From contig PBHT01000004.1 in assembly GCA_002720285.1 (NCBI GenBank), positions 1 through 5,690 of the forward strand: a stretch of DNA of 5,690 nucleotides, read 5' to 3'. The DNA comes from Acidobacteriota bacterium. Lineage in GTDB: Bacteria; Acidobacteriota; Vicinamibacteria; Vicinamibacterales; UBA823. Shown here piece after piece: positions 1-5,587 of this stretch. The position numbers were made by a program, and so were the translations under genes. Below the pieces are notes generated by a model that saw only the letters and a program-made list of their open reading frames with translations, did not search any database and was not told the origin of the DNA. Position 1 is the first letter of the stretch. Every line of letters begins with the position of its first letter.

Positions 1-1292
1 ACGCCAACGATGATGAGCAAGGACGTGCCTCCGAAATAAAACGTCACGTTCATTCCCTGGGTAATAAACTGCGGAAGAACCGCATCAAGTTGTTCCCCAA
101 TGAATGGAATCGGTGCGACTCGGATACCTACGATAAGAAGATCTGGCAAAACAGCGACCATCGCCAAATAGATCGCGCCAGCTAGGGTAATCCGCGTCAA
201 AATTGTGTCAATGTATTCGGCCGTCCTCTTCCCAGGCCGGATTCCAGGAACGAATCCACCATACTTACGCATGTTCTCGGCAACATCATCAGGATTAAAG
301 ATGATGGCCGTATAAAAATAGGCAAAGAAAATGATGCCGGATACGTAGAGAAGGTAATACAGAGGCATACCATAGGTCAGTTGGTCGGTGAGTGTCTGCC
401 CCCAGCCCCCAGCCGGTAACACACCCGCAATCGTTGCAGGGAACGCTAGAATCGAGGAAGCAAAGATGACTGGAATAACTCCACCCGTGTTCACCTTTAA
501 CGGAATATGCGTACTGGTACCACCAGTCATCTTCCGACCAACAACGCGCTTAGCGTATTGCACTACGACACGCCGATGGCCTCGCTCGATAAAGACAACT
601 GCAGCCACCACAGCCATCATGAGCCCAACCAGTGCAATCAAACGAAACAGGCCAATCTGTCCTGAGCGAAGCTGATCGACCGTTGTAATTACCGCACTCG
701 GCAGACCCACCACGATGCCCGCGAAGATAATAAGTGACATCCCATTGCCGATTCCGCGCTCAGTAATCTGCTCGCCGAGCCACATGATGAAGATAGTTCC
801 CGTCGTCAGCGTTAACACTGTCAATAGACGGAAGCTCCAACCCGGCTCATAGACCAGTGGCAAACCGCCTGCAATATTTGTTTGACGCTCTAGAAAAATT
901 GAAATTCCAAGCGATTGAACGACGCAAAGAAACAGAGTACCGTAACGCGTGTACTGTGTAATCTTCCGTCGACCAAGCTCCCCCTCCTTCGACAACCGTT
1001 CAAGATACGGCCAGACAACGGTCAGCAGTTGTAGAATGATCGACGCGCTGATGTAAGGCATTATGCCCAATGCAAAAATCGTTACCCTTGATAGATTCCC
1101 TCCCGAGAACATGTCGTAGAGCCCGAACATAGTGTTAGCGGCCTGCTCCGCCAAGATCGCAAGAGCTTCAGTGTTTACACCTGGCGTCGGTACATGATTG
1201 CCCACACGATATACGCCGAGCACCGCGAACGTGAATAACACACGATTCCGAAGCTCCGGAACGGCAAAGACGCTCTTGATGCTCTCTATCAT
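1..1292 (-). CDS. secY: SecY, protein translocase channel subunit (partial, C-terminus beyond left edge)
   Basis: This is the central pore-forming subunit of the SecYEG translocon in the inner membrane, which passes unfolded secretory proteins outward and membrane segments sideways into the bilayer. I translated 430 complete codons. The N-terminus (IPELR-like VPELRNRV at about 11-18), a first membrane segment at about 17-34, and the plug and TM2 region FSGGNLSRVTIFALGIMPYI at 62-81 are typical. ERGIGNG lies at 178-184. The cytoplasmic C5 loop has FVPGIRPGKRTAEYI, whose Arg352 matches the essential Arg357 of E. coli. The window ends inside the FGGTSLLI segment (TM10), so perhaps 25-40 residues are missing compared with the usual 430-460. 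The ATG lies 2 bases after the rplO stop, with only a weak GAG upstream, which suggests translational coupling to L15. The ends of L15 and the operon order confirm the identity. No defect is visible. Confidence 0.98.
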   Translation of the reverse strand, partial: MIESIKSVFAVPELRNRVLFTFAVLGVYRVGNHVPTPGVNTEALAILAEQAANTMFGLYDMFSGGNLSRVTIFALGIMPYISASIILQLLTVVWPYLERLSKEGELGRRKITQYTRYGTLFLCVVQSLGISIFLERQTNIAGGLPLVYEPGWSFRLLTVLTLTTGTIFIMWLGEQITERGIGNGMSLIIFAGIVVGLPSAVITTVDQLRSGQIGLFRLIALVGLMMAVVAAVVFIERGHRRVVVQYAKRVVGRKMTGGTSTHIPLKVNTGGVIPVIFASSILAFPATIAGVLPAGGWGQTLTDQLTYGMPLYYLLYVSGIIFFAYFYTAIIFNPDDVAENMRKYGGFVPGIRPGKRTAEYIDTILTRITLAGAIYLAMVAVLPDLLIVGIRVAPIPFIGEQLDAVLPQFITQGMNVTFYFGGTSLLIIVG

Positions 1293-1294
1293 GA

Positions 1295-1762
1295 CTACTC
1301 TGTCGTTTTCACTGAGCTCGCTATCACAACCGCTTGACCGCCACCGGACGTGATTTTTTCAGCCGCCTTAACGCTGAATCGGTGTGCGTGCACCGTGAGT
1401 GCTTTCGTCAGATCGCCACGTGCCAAAATCTTGACCTTCCGCTTACTGCCATGAATCAGCCCGTGTTCGCGAAGTAGGTCAAGTGTTACGTCGACGCCAG
1501 GCTCGAACCGCTCCATAAGGGTATCGAGATTAATCACGGTGTACTCAACACGAAATGGGTTATGAAATCCACGTTTCGGAACCCGGCGGTGCAAAGGCAT
1601 CTGACCGCCTTCGAAACCAACTTTCCGGCGATAACCAGAGCGAGATTTCTGCCCTTTGTGTCCACGACCAGCGGTCTTGCCATTACCGGAACCTTGACCA
1701 CGACCTACTCGCTTCTTCGTTCGGGTGCGACCTTTAGGTGGTTGAAGATTGCTTAAGTCCAT
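1295..1762 (-). CDS. rplO: 50S ribosomal protein L15
   Basis: L15 is a late-assembling protein of the large subunit with a long basic N-terminal extension that threads through 23S rRNA. The product has 155 residues, slightly above the usual 144-150. Residues 1-70 form the Gly/Arg/Lys-rich tail, including RVGRGQGSGNGKTAGRGHKG and the FEGGQMPLHRRVPKRGF block at 50-66. The globular domain follows, and residues 111-141 (KILARGD to GGG) fit the family signature as I remember it. The C-terminal VKTTE is unremarkable. The ATG is preceded by AGGA at a spacing of about 8 bases, which supports this start. The gene lies 26 bases after rpmD and its TAG stop is 2 bases from the secY ATG. The order L30-L15-SecY is the normal bacterial one. 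Confidence 0.99.
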   Translation of the reverse strand: MDLSNLQPPKGRTRTKKRVGRGQGSGNGKTAGRGHKGQKSRSGYRRKVGFEGGQMPLHRRVPKRGFHNPFRVEYTVINLDTLMERFEPGVDVTLDLLREHGLIHGSKRKVKILARGDLTKALTVHAHRFSVKAAEKITSGGGQAVVIASSVKTTE

Positions 1763-1788
1763 TACTAATTTCCTGAAGGTGAATCTGA

Positions 1789-2001
1789 TTAGGAACCGAC
1801 CTCTTCGACCCGTACCAGGTGGCGCACCTTATGAACCATGCCTCGAATCGATGGTGCGTCCGGTAATTCGACGCAGTGCCCTAGCCGACGTAGCCCAAGA
1901 CCACGCACAACAACTGCCTGCCGGTTGTCGTAACCAATTGTGCTCTTCACCAACGTCACCTTTACCTTGGGGACCACTGATTTTTTCGTCCGCTTAGCCA
2001 T
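1789..2001 (-). CDS. rpmD: 50S ribosomal protein L30
   Basis: L30 is a small large-subunit protein, absent from some bacterial lineages and from plastids. The product has 70 residues, against about 60 in most bacteria. The extra length is a basic N-terminal leader (AKRTKKSVVPK, residues 2-12) before the conserved core. The core begins VKVTLVKSTIGY (13-24) and continues through RGLGLRRLGHCVELPD (33-48) and SIRGMVHKVRHLVRVEE (51-67). The start is firm upstream, because an in-frame TAA lies two codons before this ATG. The best ribosome-binding sequence, GGGAG at 2014-2018, is 12 bases away, which is long. A perfect 5-bp inverted repeat that includes the start codon lies between them (entered separately). 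The gene sits between rpsE (41 bases) and rplO (26 bases). Use of a later start that removes the basic leader cannot be excluded, but I see no good candidate codon. Confidence 0.97.
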   Translation of the reverse strand: MAKRTKKSVVPKVKVTLVKSTIGYDNRQAVVVRGLGLRRLGHCVELPDAPSIRGMVHKVRHLVRVEEVGS

Positions 2002-2018
2002 GGGTTACCCATTCTCCC
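1999..2018 (-). promoter_or_regulatory. rpmD translation start region with start-codon hairpin
   Basis: The mRNA-sense sequence has GGGAG (2018-2014) followed by an inverted repeat, AUGGG-UAA-CCCAU (2012-2000). This would fold into a 5-bp stem with a 3-base loop. The 3' arm contains the first two bases of the rpmD start codon, and the 5' arm contains an out-of-frame AUG. Folding would either hide the start codon or, if only the inner GGG/CCC pairs form, shorten the 12-base gap between the ribosome-binding site and the start. The repeat is seen directly. Any effect on translation is inference. Confidence 0.4.
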
Positions 2019-2042
2019 GCATCATTCAACGGGCACGTCGAC

Positions 2043-2576
2043 CTAATCGTTCGTTGGGACAAAGGCCTCGCCTAATTCCTCAACACTCTTTCCCCTGAGA
2101 CGAGCCACCGCAACCGGATCTAGTAAACTCGTGAGACCCATGAAAGTAGCACGTACAACGTTATGCGGATTCGGAGAGCCAATCGACTTAGTAAGAATGT
2201 TCTGAATACCGGCTGATTCAACTACAGCCCGAACGGCTCCACCGGCAATAATGCCTGTACCTTCAGGAGCTGGCTTTAACAGAACCTTACCCGCACCATA
2301 GCGGCCAACCACAGTATGTGGAATAGTCGTCCCCTGTAGCGGCACCCGGATCAGCGCCTTCCGAGCCGCCTCAATACCTTTCTTAATAGCCGAGGGAACC
2401 TCTTTTGCTTTACCAACTGCGAAGCCGACAGCACCCAGTCCGTCGCCGACGACAACTAAAGCACTGAAGCTCAGATTCTTACCGCCCTTGACGACTTTCG
2501 TGACTCGATTGATTGACACAACCATGTCTCTCAAATCAAGTTCCGTCGGATCAATTTTTTCTCTCGTCTCAAACAT
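2043..2576 (-). CDS. rpsE: 30S ribosomal protein S5
   Basis: S5 is a small-subunit protein near the decoding centre and mRNA entry that influences accuracy and is a classic site of spectinomycin and ram mutations. The product has 177 residues, normal for the family. The N-terminal double-stranded-RNA-binding-like domain spans about 15-80, with the loop [12 protein letters not shown] at 22-33 that corresponds to the spectinomycin-related loop of E. coli. [10 protein letters not shown] at 37-46 is followed by [15 protein letters not shown]. The C-terminal domain spans about 85-160 and includes [19 protein letters not shown] (107-124) and [15 protein letters not shown] (134-148). No mutation typical of resistance is evident in the loop. 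An in-frame TGA two codons upstream fixes this ATG as the first possible start. The nearby GAGAG at 2580-2584 is only 3 bases from it, so initiation may depend on coupling with rplR, 41 bases upstream. Confidence 0.99.
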   Translation of the reverse strand: MFETREKIDPTELDLRDMVVSINRVTKVVKGGKNLSFSALVVVGDGLGAVGFAVGKAKEVPSAIKKGIEAARKALIRVPLQGTTIPHTVVGRYGAGKVLLKPAPEGTGIIAGGAVRAVVESAGIQNILTKSIGSPNPHNVVRATFMGLTSLLDPVAVARLRGKSVEELGEAFVPTND

Positions 2577-2617
2577 AATCTCTCAACCGCGGCGACCACT
2601 CCGCCTTCTGTGTCCGG

Positions 2618-2992
2618 TTAGAACCGCAGCCCTGCTTCGCGCACGGCCTCGGCCATCGCCTGCACACGCCCGTGATATAGAAATCCTCCCCGATCAAAAA
2701 CGACGCTGTTCACACCGCTCGCGATCAACCGCTCTGCGACGACCTTCCCGATCGCCTTCGCGCCGGCCACATTACCCCCACCAGTTTCCTTATCAAACGC
2801 TGCCCTGACGGTAGGCTCAATGCTTGATGCAGCCACTACCGTTGTGCCAGAAACATCGTCAATCGCTTGCGCATAAATGTGCTGCGCGCTTCTGAAAACA
2901 GTGAGCCTTGGCCGTTCAGCTGTGCCGGTCACACGCTTTCGCGTTCTGAACTGAATGCGCTGTCGCCGATCCTTCTTCGTTTTAATTCTCAT
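2618..2992 (-). CDS. rplR: 50S ribosomal protein L18
   Basis: L18 binds 5S rRNA together with L5 and anchors it in the central protuberance. From this ATG the product has 124 residues, close to the usual 117-122. It opens with the basic RNA-binding tail ([12 protein letters not shown], 1-12) and continues with [21 protein letters not shown] (22-42). The conserved C-terminal block [26 protein letters not shown] lies at 99-124. The frame stays open to a GTG at 3013, which would add MREGEWG and overlap the end of rplF by 8 bases. I prefer the ATG because known L18 proteins begin at about this point. GAGGGTGA at 3000-3007 also gives it a well-placed ribosome-binding site, 7 bases away. With this start the gap to rplF is 13 bases. 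Nothing is missing. Confidence 0.97.
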   Translation of the reverse strand: MRIKTKKDRRQRIQFRTRKRVTGTAERPRLTVFRSAQHIYAQAIDDVSGTTVVAASSIEPTVRAAFDKETGGGNVAGAKAIGKVVAERLIASGVNSVVFDRGGFLYHGRVQAMAEAVREAGLRF

Positions 2993-2999
2993 GCCCCAT

Positions 3000-3007
3000 T
3001 CACCCTC
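3000..3007 (-). promoter_or_regulatory. Ribosome-binding site deciding the rplR start
   Basis: GAGGGTGA resembles the full anti-Shine-Dalgarno complement (GAGGTGA with one extra G). It ends 7 bases before the ATG at 2992 and overlaps the rplF TGA stop. It would lie inside the coding region if the GTG at 3013 were used, which argues for the ATG. Confidence 0.6.
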
Positions 3008-3542
3008 ACGCACCAGTCTTCCCGACTTTTTTCTTTAGTTTCTCGCCGGTATATTGAATGCCTTTCTGCTTGTACGGATCGGGCTTGCGAAGGGAACGAA
3101 TGTCGGCCGCGACCTGGCCAACCAATTGCCTGTCAATACCCTGCACGGCAATGTGAGTCTGACGGTCAATTTTCACGTCGATTCCGTCTGGCAAATCGAA
3201 CACGACAGGATGAGAGTAACCGAGTGTAAATACCACCTGCCGCCCCTTGAGCTCGGCCCGGTATCCGATACCAACGATGTCGAGTTCACGCGTGAAGCCA
3301 TCCACCACACCTTGTACCGCGTTGTTGACAAGGCTCCTCGCCAACCCGTGGAACTTGTTTAAACCTGGCTCATCTCTGACGATTTGCGCCTGAAGAATGT
3401 TACCTTCCAACTGAAAGCCGATCCCCGGTGGAATGGCCTGCGCGAGCTGGCCTCTTGGTCCCTTCACATCGACAACGGCTTTACCGACCTTGACCGTCAC
3501 ATCCTTGGGCACAACAATTGGCTTCTTGCCTATGCGAGACAT
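3006..3542 (-). CDS. rplF: 50S ribosomal protein L6
   Basis: L6 lies near the sarcin-ricin loop and the factor-binding stalk base of the large subunit. The product has 178 residues, the usual length, and consists of two similar alpha/beta domains. Domain 1 starts with [12 protein letters not shown] (1-12) and includes [10 protein letters not shown] (24-33). Domain 2 runs from about 83 ([18 protein letters not shown]) to the C-terminal motif at 154-164, [11 protein letters not shown]. In most homologues I recall, this motif reads PYKGKGIRY, so Gln159 and Gln163 are variants. The lysines and aromatic residues are kept. The C-terminal tail is basic ([12 protein letters not shown]). The ATG has a good ribosome-binding site, AGGGAAG, 7 bases upstream. 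The gene follows rpsH by 23 bases. Confidence 0.99.
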   Translation of the reverse strand: MSRIGKKPIVVPKDVTVKVGKAVVDVKGPRGQLAQAIPPGIGFQLEGNILQAQIVRDEPGLNKFHGLARSLVNNAVQGVVDGFTRELDIVGIGYRAELKGRQVVFTLGYSHPVVFDLPDGIDVKIDRQTHIAVQGIDRQLVGQVAADIRSLRKPDPYKQKGIQYTGEKLKKKVGKTGA

Positions 3543-3565
3543 GATTCAACTTCCCTAGACACCTG

Positions 3566-3976
3566 CTACCAAACGTTGCACAGGACTTCGCCGCCAACGC
3601 CTGTACGCGTGGCCTCGCGGCCAGTCATCACACCTTGCGAGGTTGTTAAGATATTGGTACCCAACCCAGCGAGCACCTTCGGCACCGCATCGCGCCGAAA
3701 ATAAACCCGACGACCCGGTCGGCTCACACGGTTAATTCCAGTGATAACCCGCTCACCTCTGGGTCCGTACTTCAGCAGAATGCGGATAGTCTTCTGAGCT
3801 CCACCATTAACGCCAGGCTTTGCATCAAGTTCCTTGTATCCCTGAATATAGCCTTCGTTATGAAGAATCCGCGAAATTTCCATCTTAAGTTTCGAAGATG
3901 GAACGTCTACGCGCTGATGGCGAGCGACTGTGGCATTCCGAATGCGTGACAACATATCCGAGATTGGATCAGTCAT
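3566..3976 (-). CDS. rpsH: 30S ribosomal protein S8
   Basis: S8 is a primary binder of 16S rRNA (helix 21 region) needed for assembly of the small-subunit platform. In E. coli it is also the translational repressor of the spc operon. The product has 136 residues against the usual 130-132. The N-terminus [15 protein letters not shown] (1-15) is nearly invariant in bacteria. [24 protein letters not shown] lies at 55-78. The C-terminal RNA-binding signature [17 protein letters not shown] occupies 106-122, and the protein ends with GGEVLCNVW. The ATG is preceded by a weak GAGAG at a spacing of about 7-9 bases. The gene follows rpsN after 74 bases, the longest gap in the window, and that gap carries a hairpin. 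Whether S8 autoregulates here cannot be read from the sequence. Confidence 0.99.
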   Translation of the reverse strand: MTDPISDMLSRIRNATVARHQRVDVPSSKLKMEISRILHNEGYIQGYKELDAKPGVNGGAQKTIRILLKYGPRGERVITGINRVSRPGRRVYFRRDAVPKVLAGLGTNILTTSQGVMTGREATRTGVGGEVLCNVW

Positions 3977-4003
3977 AACTTGACTCTCACGTTACCCACT
4001 AAT

Positions 4004-4029
4004 AACGGCGCAAATTTCCAAGCACCGTT
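4004..4029 (-). promoter_or_regulatory. Hairpin in the rpsN-rpsH intergenic gap
   Basis: In mRNA sense, AACGGUGC (4029-4022) pairs with GCGCCGUU (4011-4004) in a continuous 8-bp stem with one U-G wobble. The loop is UUGGAAAUUU, 10 bases. The stem ends 27 bases before the rpsH ATG and leaves the ribosome-binding region free. The bases after it (AUUAGUGGG) are not a U-run, so a factor-independent terminator is unlikely. It could be a processing or stability element or a protein-binding site. Its position before the gene for S8, the known regulator of this operon in E. coli, is suggestive only. I see no clear match to the S8 site of 16S rRNA. Confidence 0.45.
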
Positions 4030-4050
4030 CCACTACACCGACGTAGCCCT

Positions 4051-4236
4051 CTACCAACTACTCTTAATCACTCCAGCAATATCGCCCCGGAGCGCCAACA
4101 TACGAAAACAAAGACGACACAATGCGAACTTTCGCATATAGGCTCTTGGGCGTCCGCACCGCCAACAGCGATTACGCCGACGCACCTCGAACTTAGGGGT
4201 CTTACTCTCTTTCACTCTCTTGGCTGTCGTTGCCAT
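4051..4236 (-). CDS. rpsN: 30S ribosomal protein S14, zinc-binding (type Z)
   Basis: S14 sits in the head of the small subunit near the P and A sites. This is the short, 61-residue zinc form, equivalent to bacterial S14 type Z, and not the roughly 100-residue zinc-free form. Two CxxC pairs are visible, Cys24/Cys27 ([15 protein letters not shown]) and Cys40/Cys43 (LCRLCFR), which would bind one Zn ion. The C-terminus GVIKSSW is the usual ending. The basic N-terminus ([21 protein letters not shown]) varies among species. The ATG has AGGT about 9-10 bases upstream. The gene lies between rplE (38 bases) and rpsH (74 bases), its normal place. A second, zinc-free copy used during zinc shortage may exist elsewhere in the genome, but that cannot be seen here. 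Confidence 0.99.
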   Translation of the reverse strand: MATTAKRVKESKTPKFEVRRRNRCWRCGRPRAYMRKFALCRLCFRMLALRGDIAGVIKSSW

Positions 4237-4274
4237 TACTCTTTACCTACACACTGTTAAATGTATGGTCTCCG

Positions 4275-4817
4275 TTAACTCGTCCGAAAGGGCATCCCCA
4301 TTAATTGCAGGAGCTTCCGGCCTTCTTCATCTGTTCCCGCCGTAGTTACAACTGAGATGTTCATTCCGCGCATCTTATCGACCTGCATGTAATCGATCTC
4401 TAGAAAAATCAATTGGTCTTTCAAACCCAACGTGTAGTTTCCTCGACCGTCAAAACCTCGCAACGAAATACCACGAAAGTCACGAACACGCGGCAAGGCC
4501 ACAGAAATCAAACGGTCAAGGAATTCATACATTTGCTGCCCACGCAGAGTCACCATCGACCCGATCGGCTGTCCTTGCCTTACCTTGAACTGCGCTACCG
4601 ACTTCTTTGCCCGTCGAACTACGGCGCGCTGGCCAGTAATCCGACTTAACTCGTCAACACCAACATCAATGAGCTTGACGTTCTGCGTCGCCTCACCCAA
4701 TCCCATATTGACAACAATCTTTTCAAGCTTTGGAATAGCCATCACACTACGATAGCCAAACTCCTTACGGAGAGCGGGCATCACTTCGCTGACGTACCGT
4801 TCCCGCATCCGGCTCAT
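4275..4817 (-). CDS. rplE: 50S ribosomal protein L5
   Basis: L5 binds 5S rRNA with L18, contacts the P-site tRNA and forms the B1b bridge to S13. From this ATG the product has 180 residues, the standard length. It opens with [20 protein letters not shown] and continues with the conserved [16 protein letters not shown] (28-43) and [20 protein letters not shown] (60-79). GSMVTLRG is at 86-93, [10 protein letters not shown] at 109-118 and [17 protein letters not shown] at 122-138. The sequence FLEIDY at 138-143 has Leu139 where most homologues have Pro (FPEI). The frame extends to a TTG at 4847, but that would add ten residues inside rplX. The ATG makes a 4-base ATGA overlap with the rplX stop and has a ribosome-binding site, so it is the better choice. 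A later ATG at 4808 is possible but shortens the protein below the family norm. Confidence 0.98.
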   Translation of the reverse strand: MSRMRERYVSEVMPALRKEFGYRSVMAIPKLEKIVVNMGLGEATQNVKLIDVGVDELSRITGQRAVVRRAKKSVAQFKVRQGQPIGSMVTLRGQQMYEFLDRLISVALPRVRDFRGISLRGFDGRGNYTLGLKDQLIFLEIDYMQVDKMRGMNISVVTTAGTDEEGRKLLQLMGMPFRTS

Positions 4818-5143
4818 TTGTCGACTACCCCTTCGCACTTCCGGCAAACACGTACCTTTCGTCCTTCACCGAGACGCCTTCCAATCCGAGTGGCGGCACC
4901 ACACTCAGGACAGATAAGCTGCACGTTGGACACGTGTAGTGATGCTTCGCGCTCAACGATGCCCCCCTTAATGTTTTTTCCTGGGTTCGGTTTCGTATGA
5001 CGCTTGACGAAGTTCACTCCTTCAACAACGAGGCGGTTGGTATCTGGAATAATTCGAAGCACTCGACCACTTTTACCGCGGTCACGTCCTGCGACCACCA
5101 TCACGTTATCGTTTCGTCGAATCGGCGTCTGCAAGCGGGACAT
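4814..5143 (-). CDS. rplX: 50S ribosomal protein L24 with C-terminal zinc ribbon
   Basis: L24 is an early assembly initiator of the large subunit that binds the 5' region of 23S rRNA near the polypeptide exit tunnel. The product has 109 residues, normal for the family. The N-terminal KOW motif is clear at about 10-37 ([23 protein letters not shown]), followed by [14 protein letters not shown] (40-53) and the [17 protein letters not shown] segment (60-76). The C-terminus carries CPECG (78-82) and CRKCEG (100-105), giving four cysteines spaced as a zinc ribbon. E. coli-type L24 lacks such a pattern in part, while many other bacteria have it. The ATG is preceded by AAGGTGA and AAAGG in tandem. 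The gene follows rplN by 56 bases and overlaps rplE by 4. Confidence 0.99.
   Translation of the reverse strand: MSRLQTPIRRNDNVMVVAGRDRGKSGRVLRIIPDTNRLVVEGVNFVKRHTKPNPGKNIKGGIVEREASLHVSNVQLICPECGAATRIGRRLGEGRKVRVCRKCEGVVDK
4828..4833 (-). promoter_or_regulatory. Ribosome-binding site deciding the rplE start
   Basis: AAGGGG, within the last codons of rplX, lies 10 bases before the ATG at 4817. It supports that ATG over the upstream TTG at 4847, and the ATGA stop-start overlap points to translational coupling of L24 and L5. Confidence 0.55.
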
Positions 5144-5148
5144 GAAAA

Positions 5149-5159
5149 CCTTTCACCTT
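5149..5159 (-). promoter_or_regulatory. Tandem ribosome-binding sequences before rplX
   Basis: AAGGTGA (5159-5153) and AAAGG (5153-5149) lie next to each other, 9 and 5 bases before the rplX ATG. AAGGTGA closely matches the complement of the 16S rRNA tail and is among the strongest such sites in the window. This fits the independent initiation expected after the 56-base gap from rplN. Confidence 0.55.
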
Positions 5160-5199
5160 ACCCAAATCACTAACACAACTGTGCAACTGTTCGAGAGAC

Positions 5200-5568
5200 T
5201 CACAACACCTCAGGCGCGAGAGACACAATTTTCATAAACTTCCGTTCACGCAGCTCCCGAGCAACCGGACCAAATACACGGGTCCCTAGTGGTTCTTTTG
5301 TTTCGTTGATCAGCACTGCTGCATTTCGATCAAAACGGATATAACTGCCGTCCCGTCGACGTTGCTCTTTACGTGTCCGCACGATCACCGCCCTTACAAC
5401 CTGCCCTTTTTTCACGGCCGAATCTGGCACAGCTTCCTTCACTGACGCCGTCACGATGTCACCGAGGCGCGCAAAACGACCTGTGGAGCCACCAACCGGA
5501 TTGATGACCGCGATCTTTCGTGCACCAGAATTGTCGGCCACATCTAAGACCGACTGCATCTGAATCAT
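5200..5568 (-). CDS. rplN: 50S ribosomal protein L14
   Basis: L14 is a universally conserved large-subunit protein at the subunit interface. It forms bridges B5 and B8 to 16S rRNA and is the docking site for the silencing factor RsfS. The product has 122 residues, exactly the usual bacterial length. [19 protein letters not shown] (1-19) is nearly invariant, and [16 protein letters not shown] (35-50) follows. The family signature region [29 protein letters not shown] lies at 59-87, and the C-terminus [26 protein letters not shown] is standard. The segment around 20-31 ([12 protein letters not shown]) is the most variable part and lacks the cysteine many homologues have here. The start is fixed by the N-terminal match. 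The ribosome-binding site GAGGAG overlaps the rpsQ stop and is a long 13 bases away. Confidence 0.99.
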   Translation of the reverse strand: MIQMQSVLDVADNSGARKIAVINPVGGSTGRFARLGDIVTASVKEAVPDSAVKKGQVVRAVIVRTRKEQRRRDGSYIRFDRNAAVLINETKEPLGTRVFGPVARELRERKFMKIVSLAPEVL

Positions 5569-5587
5569 CGGGTCTGCCCCACTCCTC
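5569..5587 (-). promoter_or_regulatory. rpsQ-rplN junction: ribosome-binding site and mini-hairpin
   Basis: GAGGAG (5587-5582) begins on the last base of the rpsQ TAG stop and is 13 bases from the rplN ATG, further than the usual 5-10. Between them GGG (5579-5577) can pair with CCC (5572-5570) around a CAGA loop, which would bring the site closer to the start codon. The spacing is seen directly. The hairpin has only 3 bp and its role is inference. Confidence 0.35.

Noticed and set aside
388..675. Plus-strand open frame of 95 codons opposite secY
   Set aside because: It lies fully antisense to clear SecY coding sequence, its product has no recognisable family features, and no convincing start context is visible. 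It is a shadow frame.
1962..2012. A 16-codon out-of-frame ORF starting 11 bases before rpmD
   Set aside because: The only ribosome-binding sequence is 1-2 bases from its ATG, too close for initiation, and it overlaps the rpmD start in another frame. It is best explained by the inverted repeat.
2488..3704. Several plus-strand open frames of about 100-120 codons opposite rpsE, rplR, rplF and rpsH
   Set aside because: All are antisense to well-conserved ribosomal genes and give low-complexity or Arg/Ser/Pro-rich products typical of shadow frames.
4004..4029. Reading the rpsN-rpsH hairpin as a factor-independent terminator
   Set aside because: No U-run follows the stem, and it lies inside an otherwise co-directional essential operon.
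4790..4817. Possible E. coli-like S8 repressor site at the L24-L5 junction
   Set aside because: I found only a 5-bp GCGGG/CCCGC pairing with a loop of over 20 bases, and no recognisable match to the helix 21 internal-loop motif. A covariance search would be needed before calling it.
5176..5190. Direct repeat of ACAGTTG (mRNA sense) in the rplN-rplX gap
   Set aside because: Two 7-base copies with a 1-base spacer are too short to support a repeat element, and no matching third copy or stable stem was seen.
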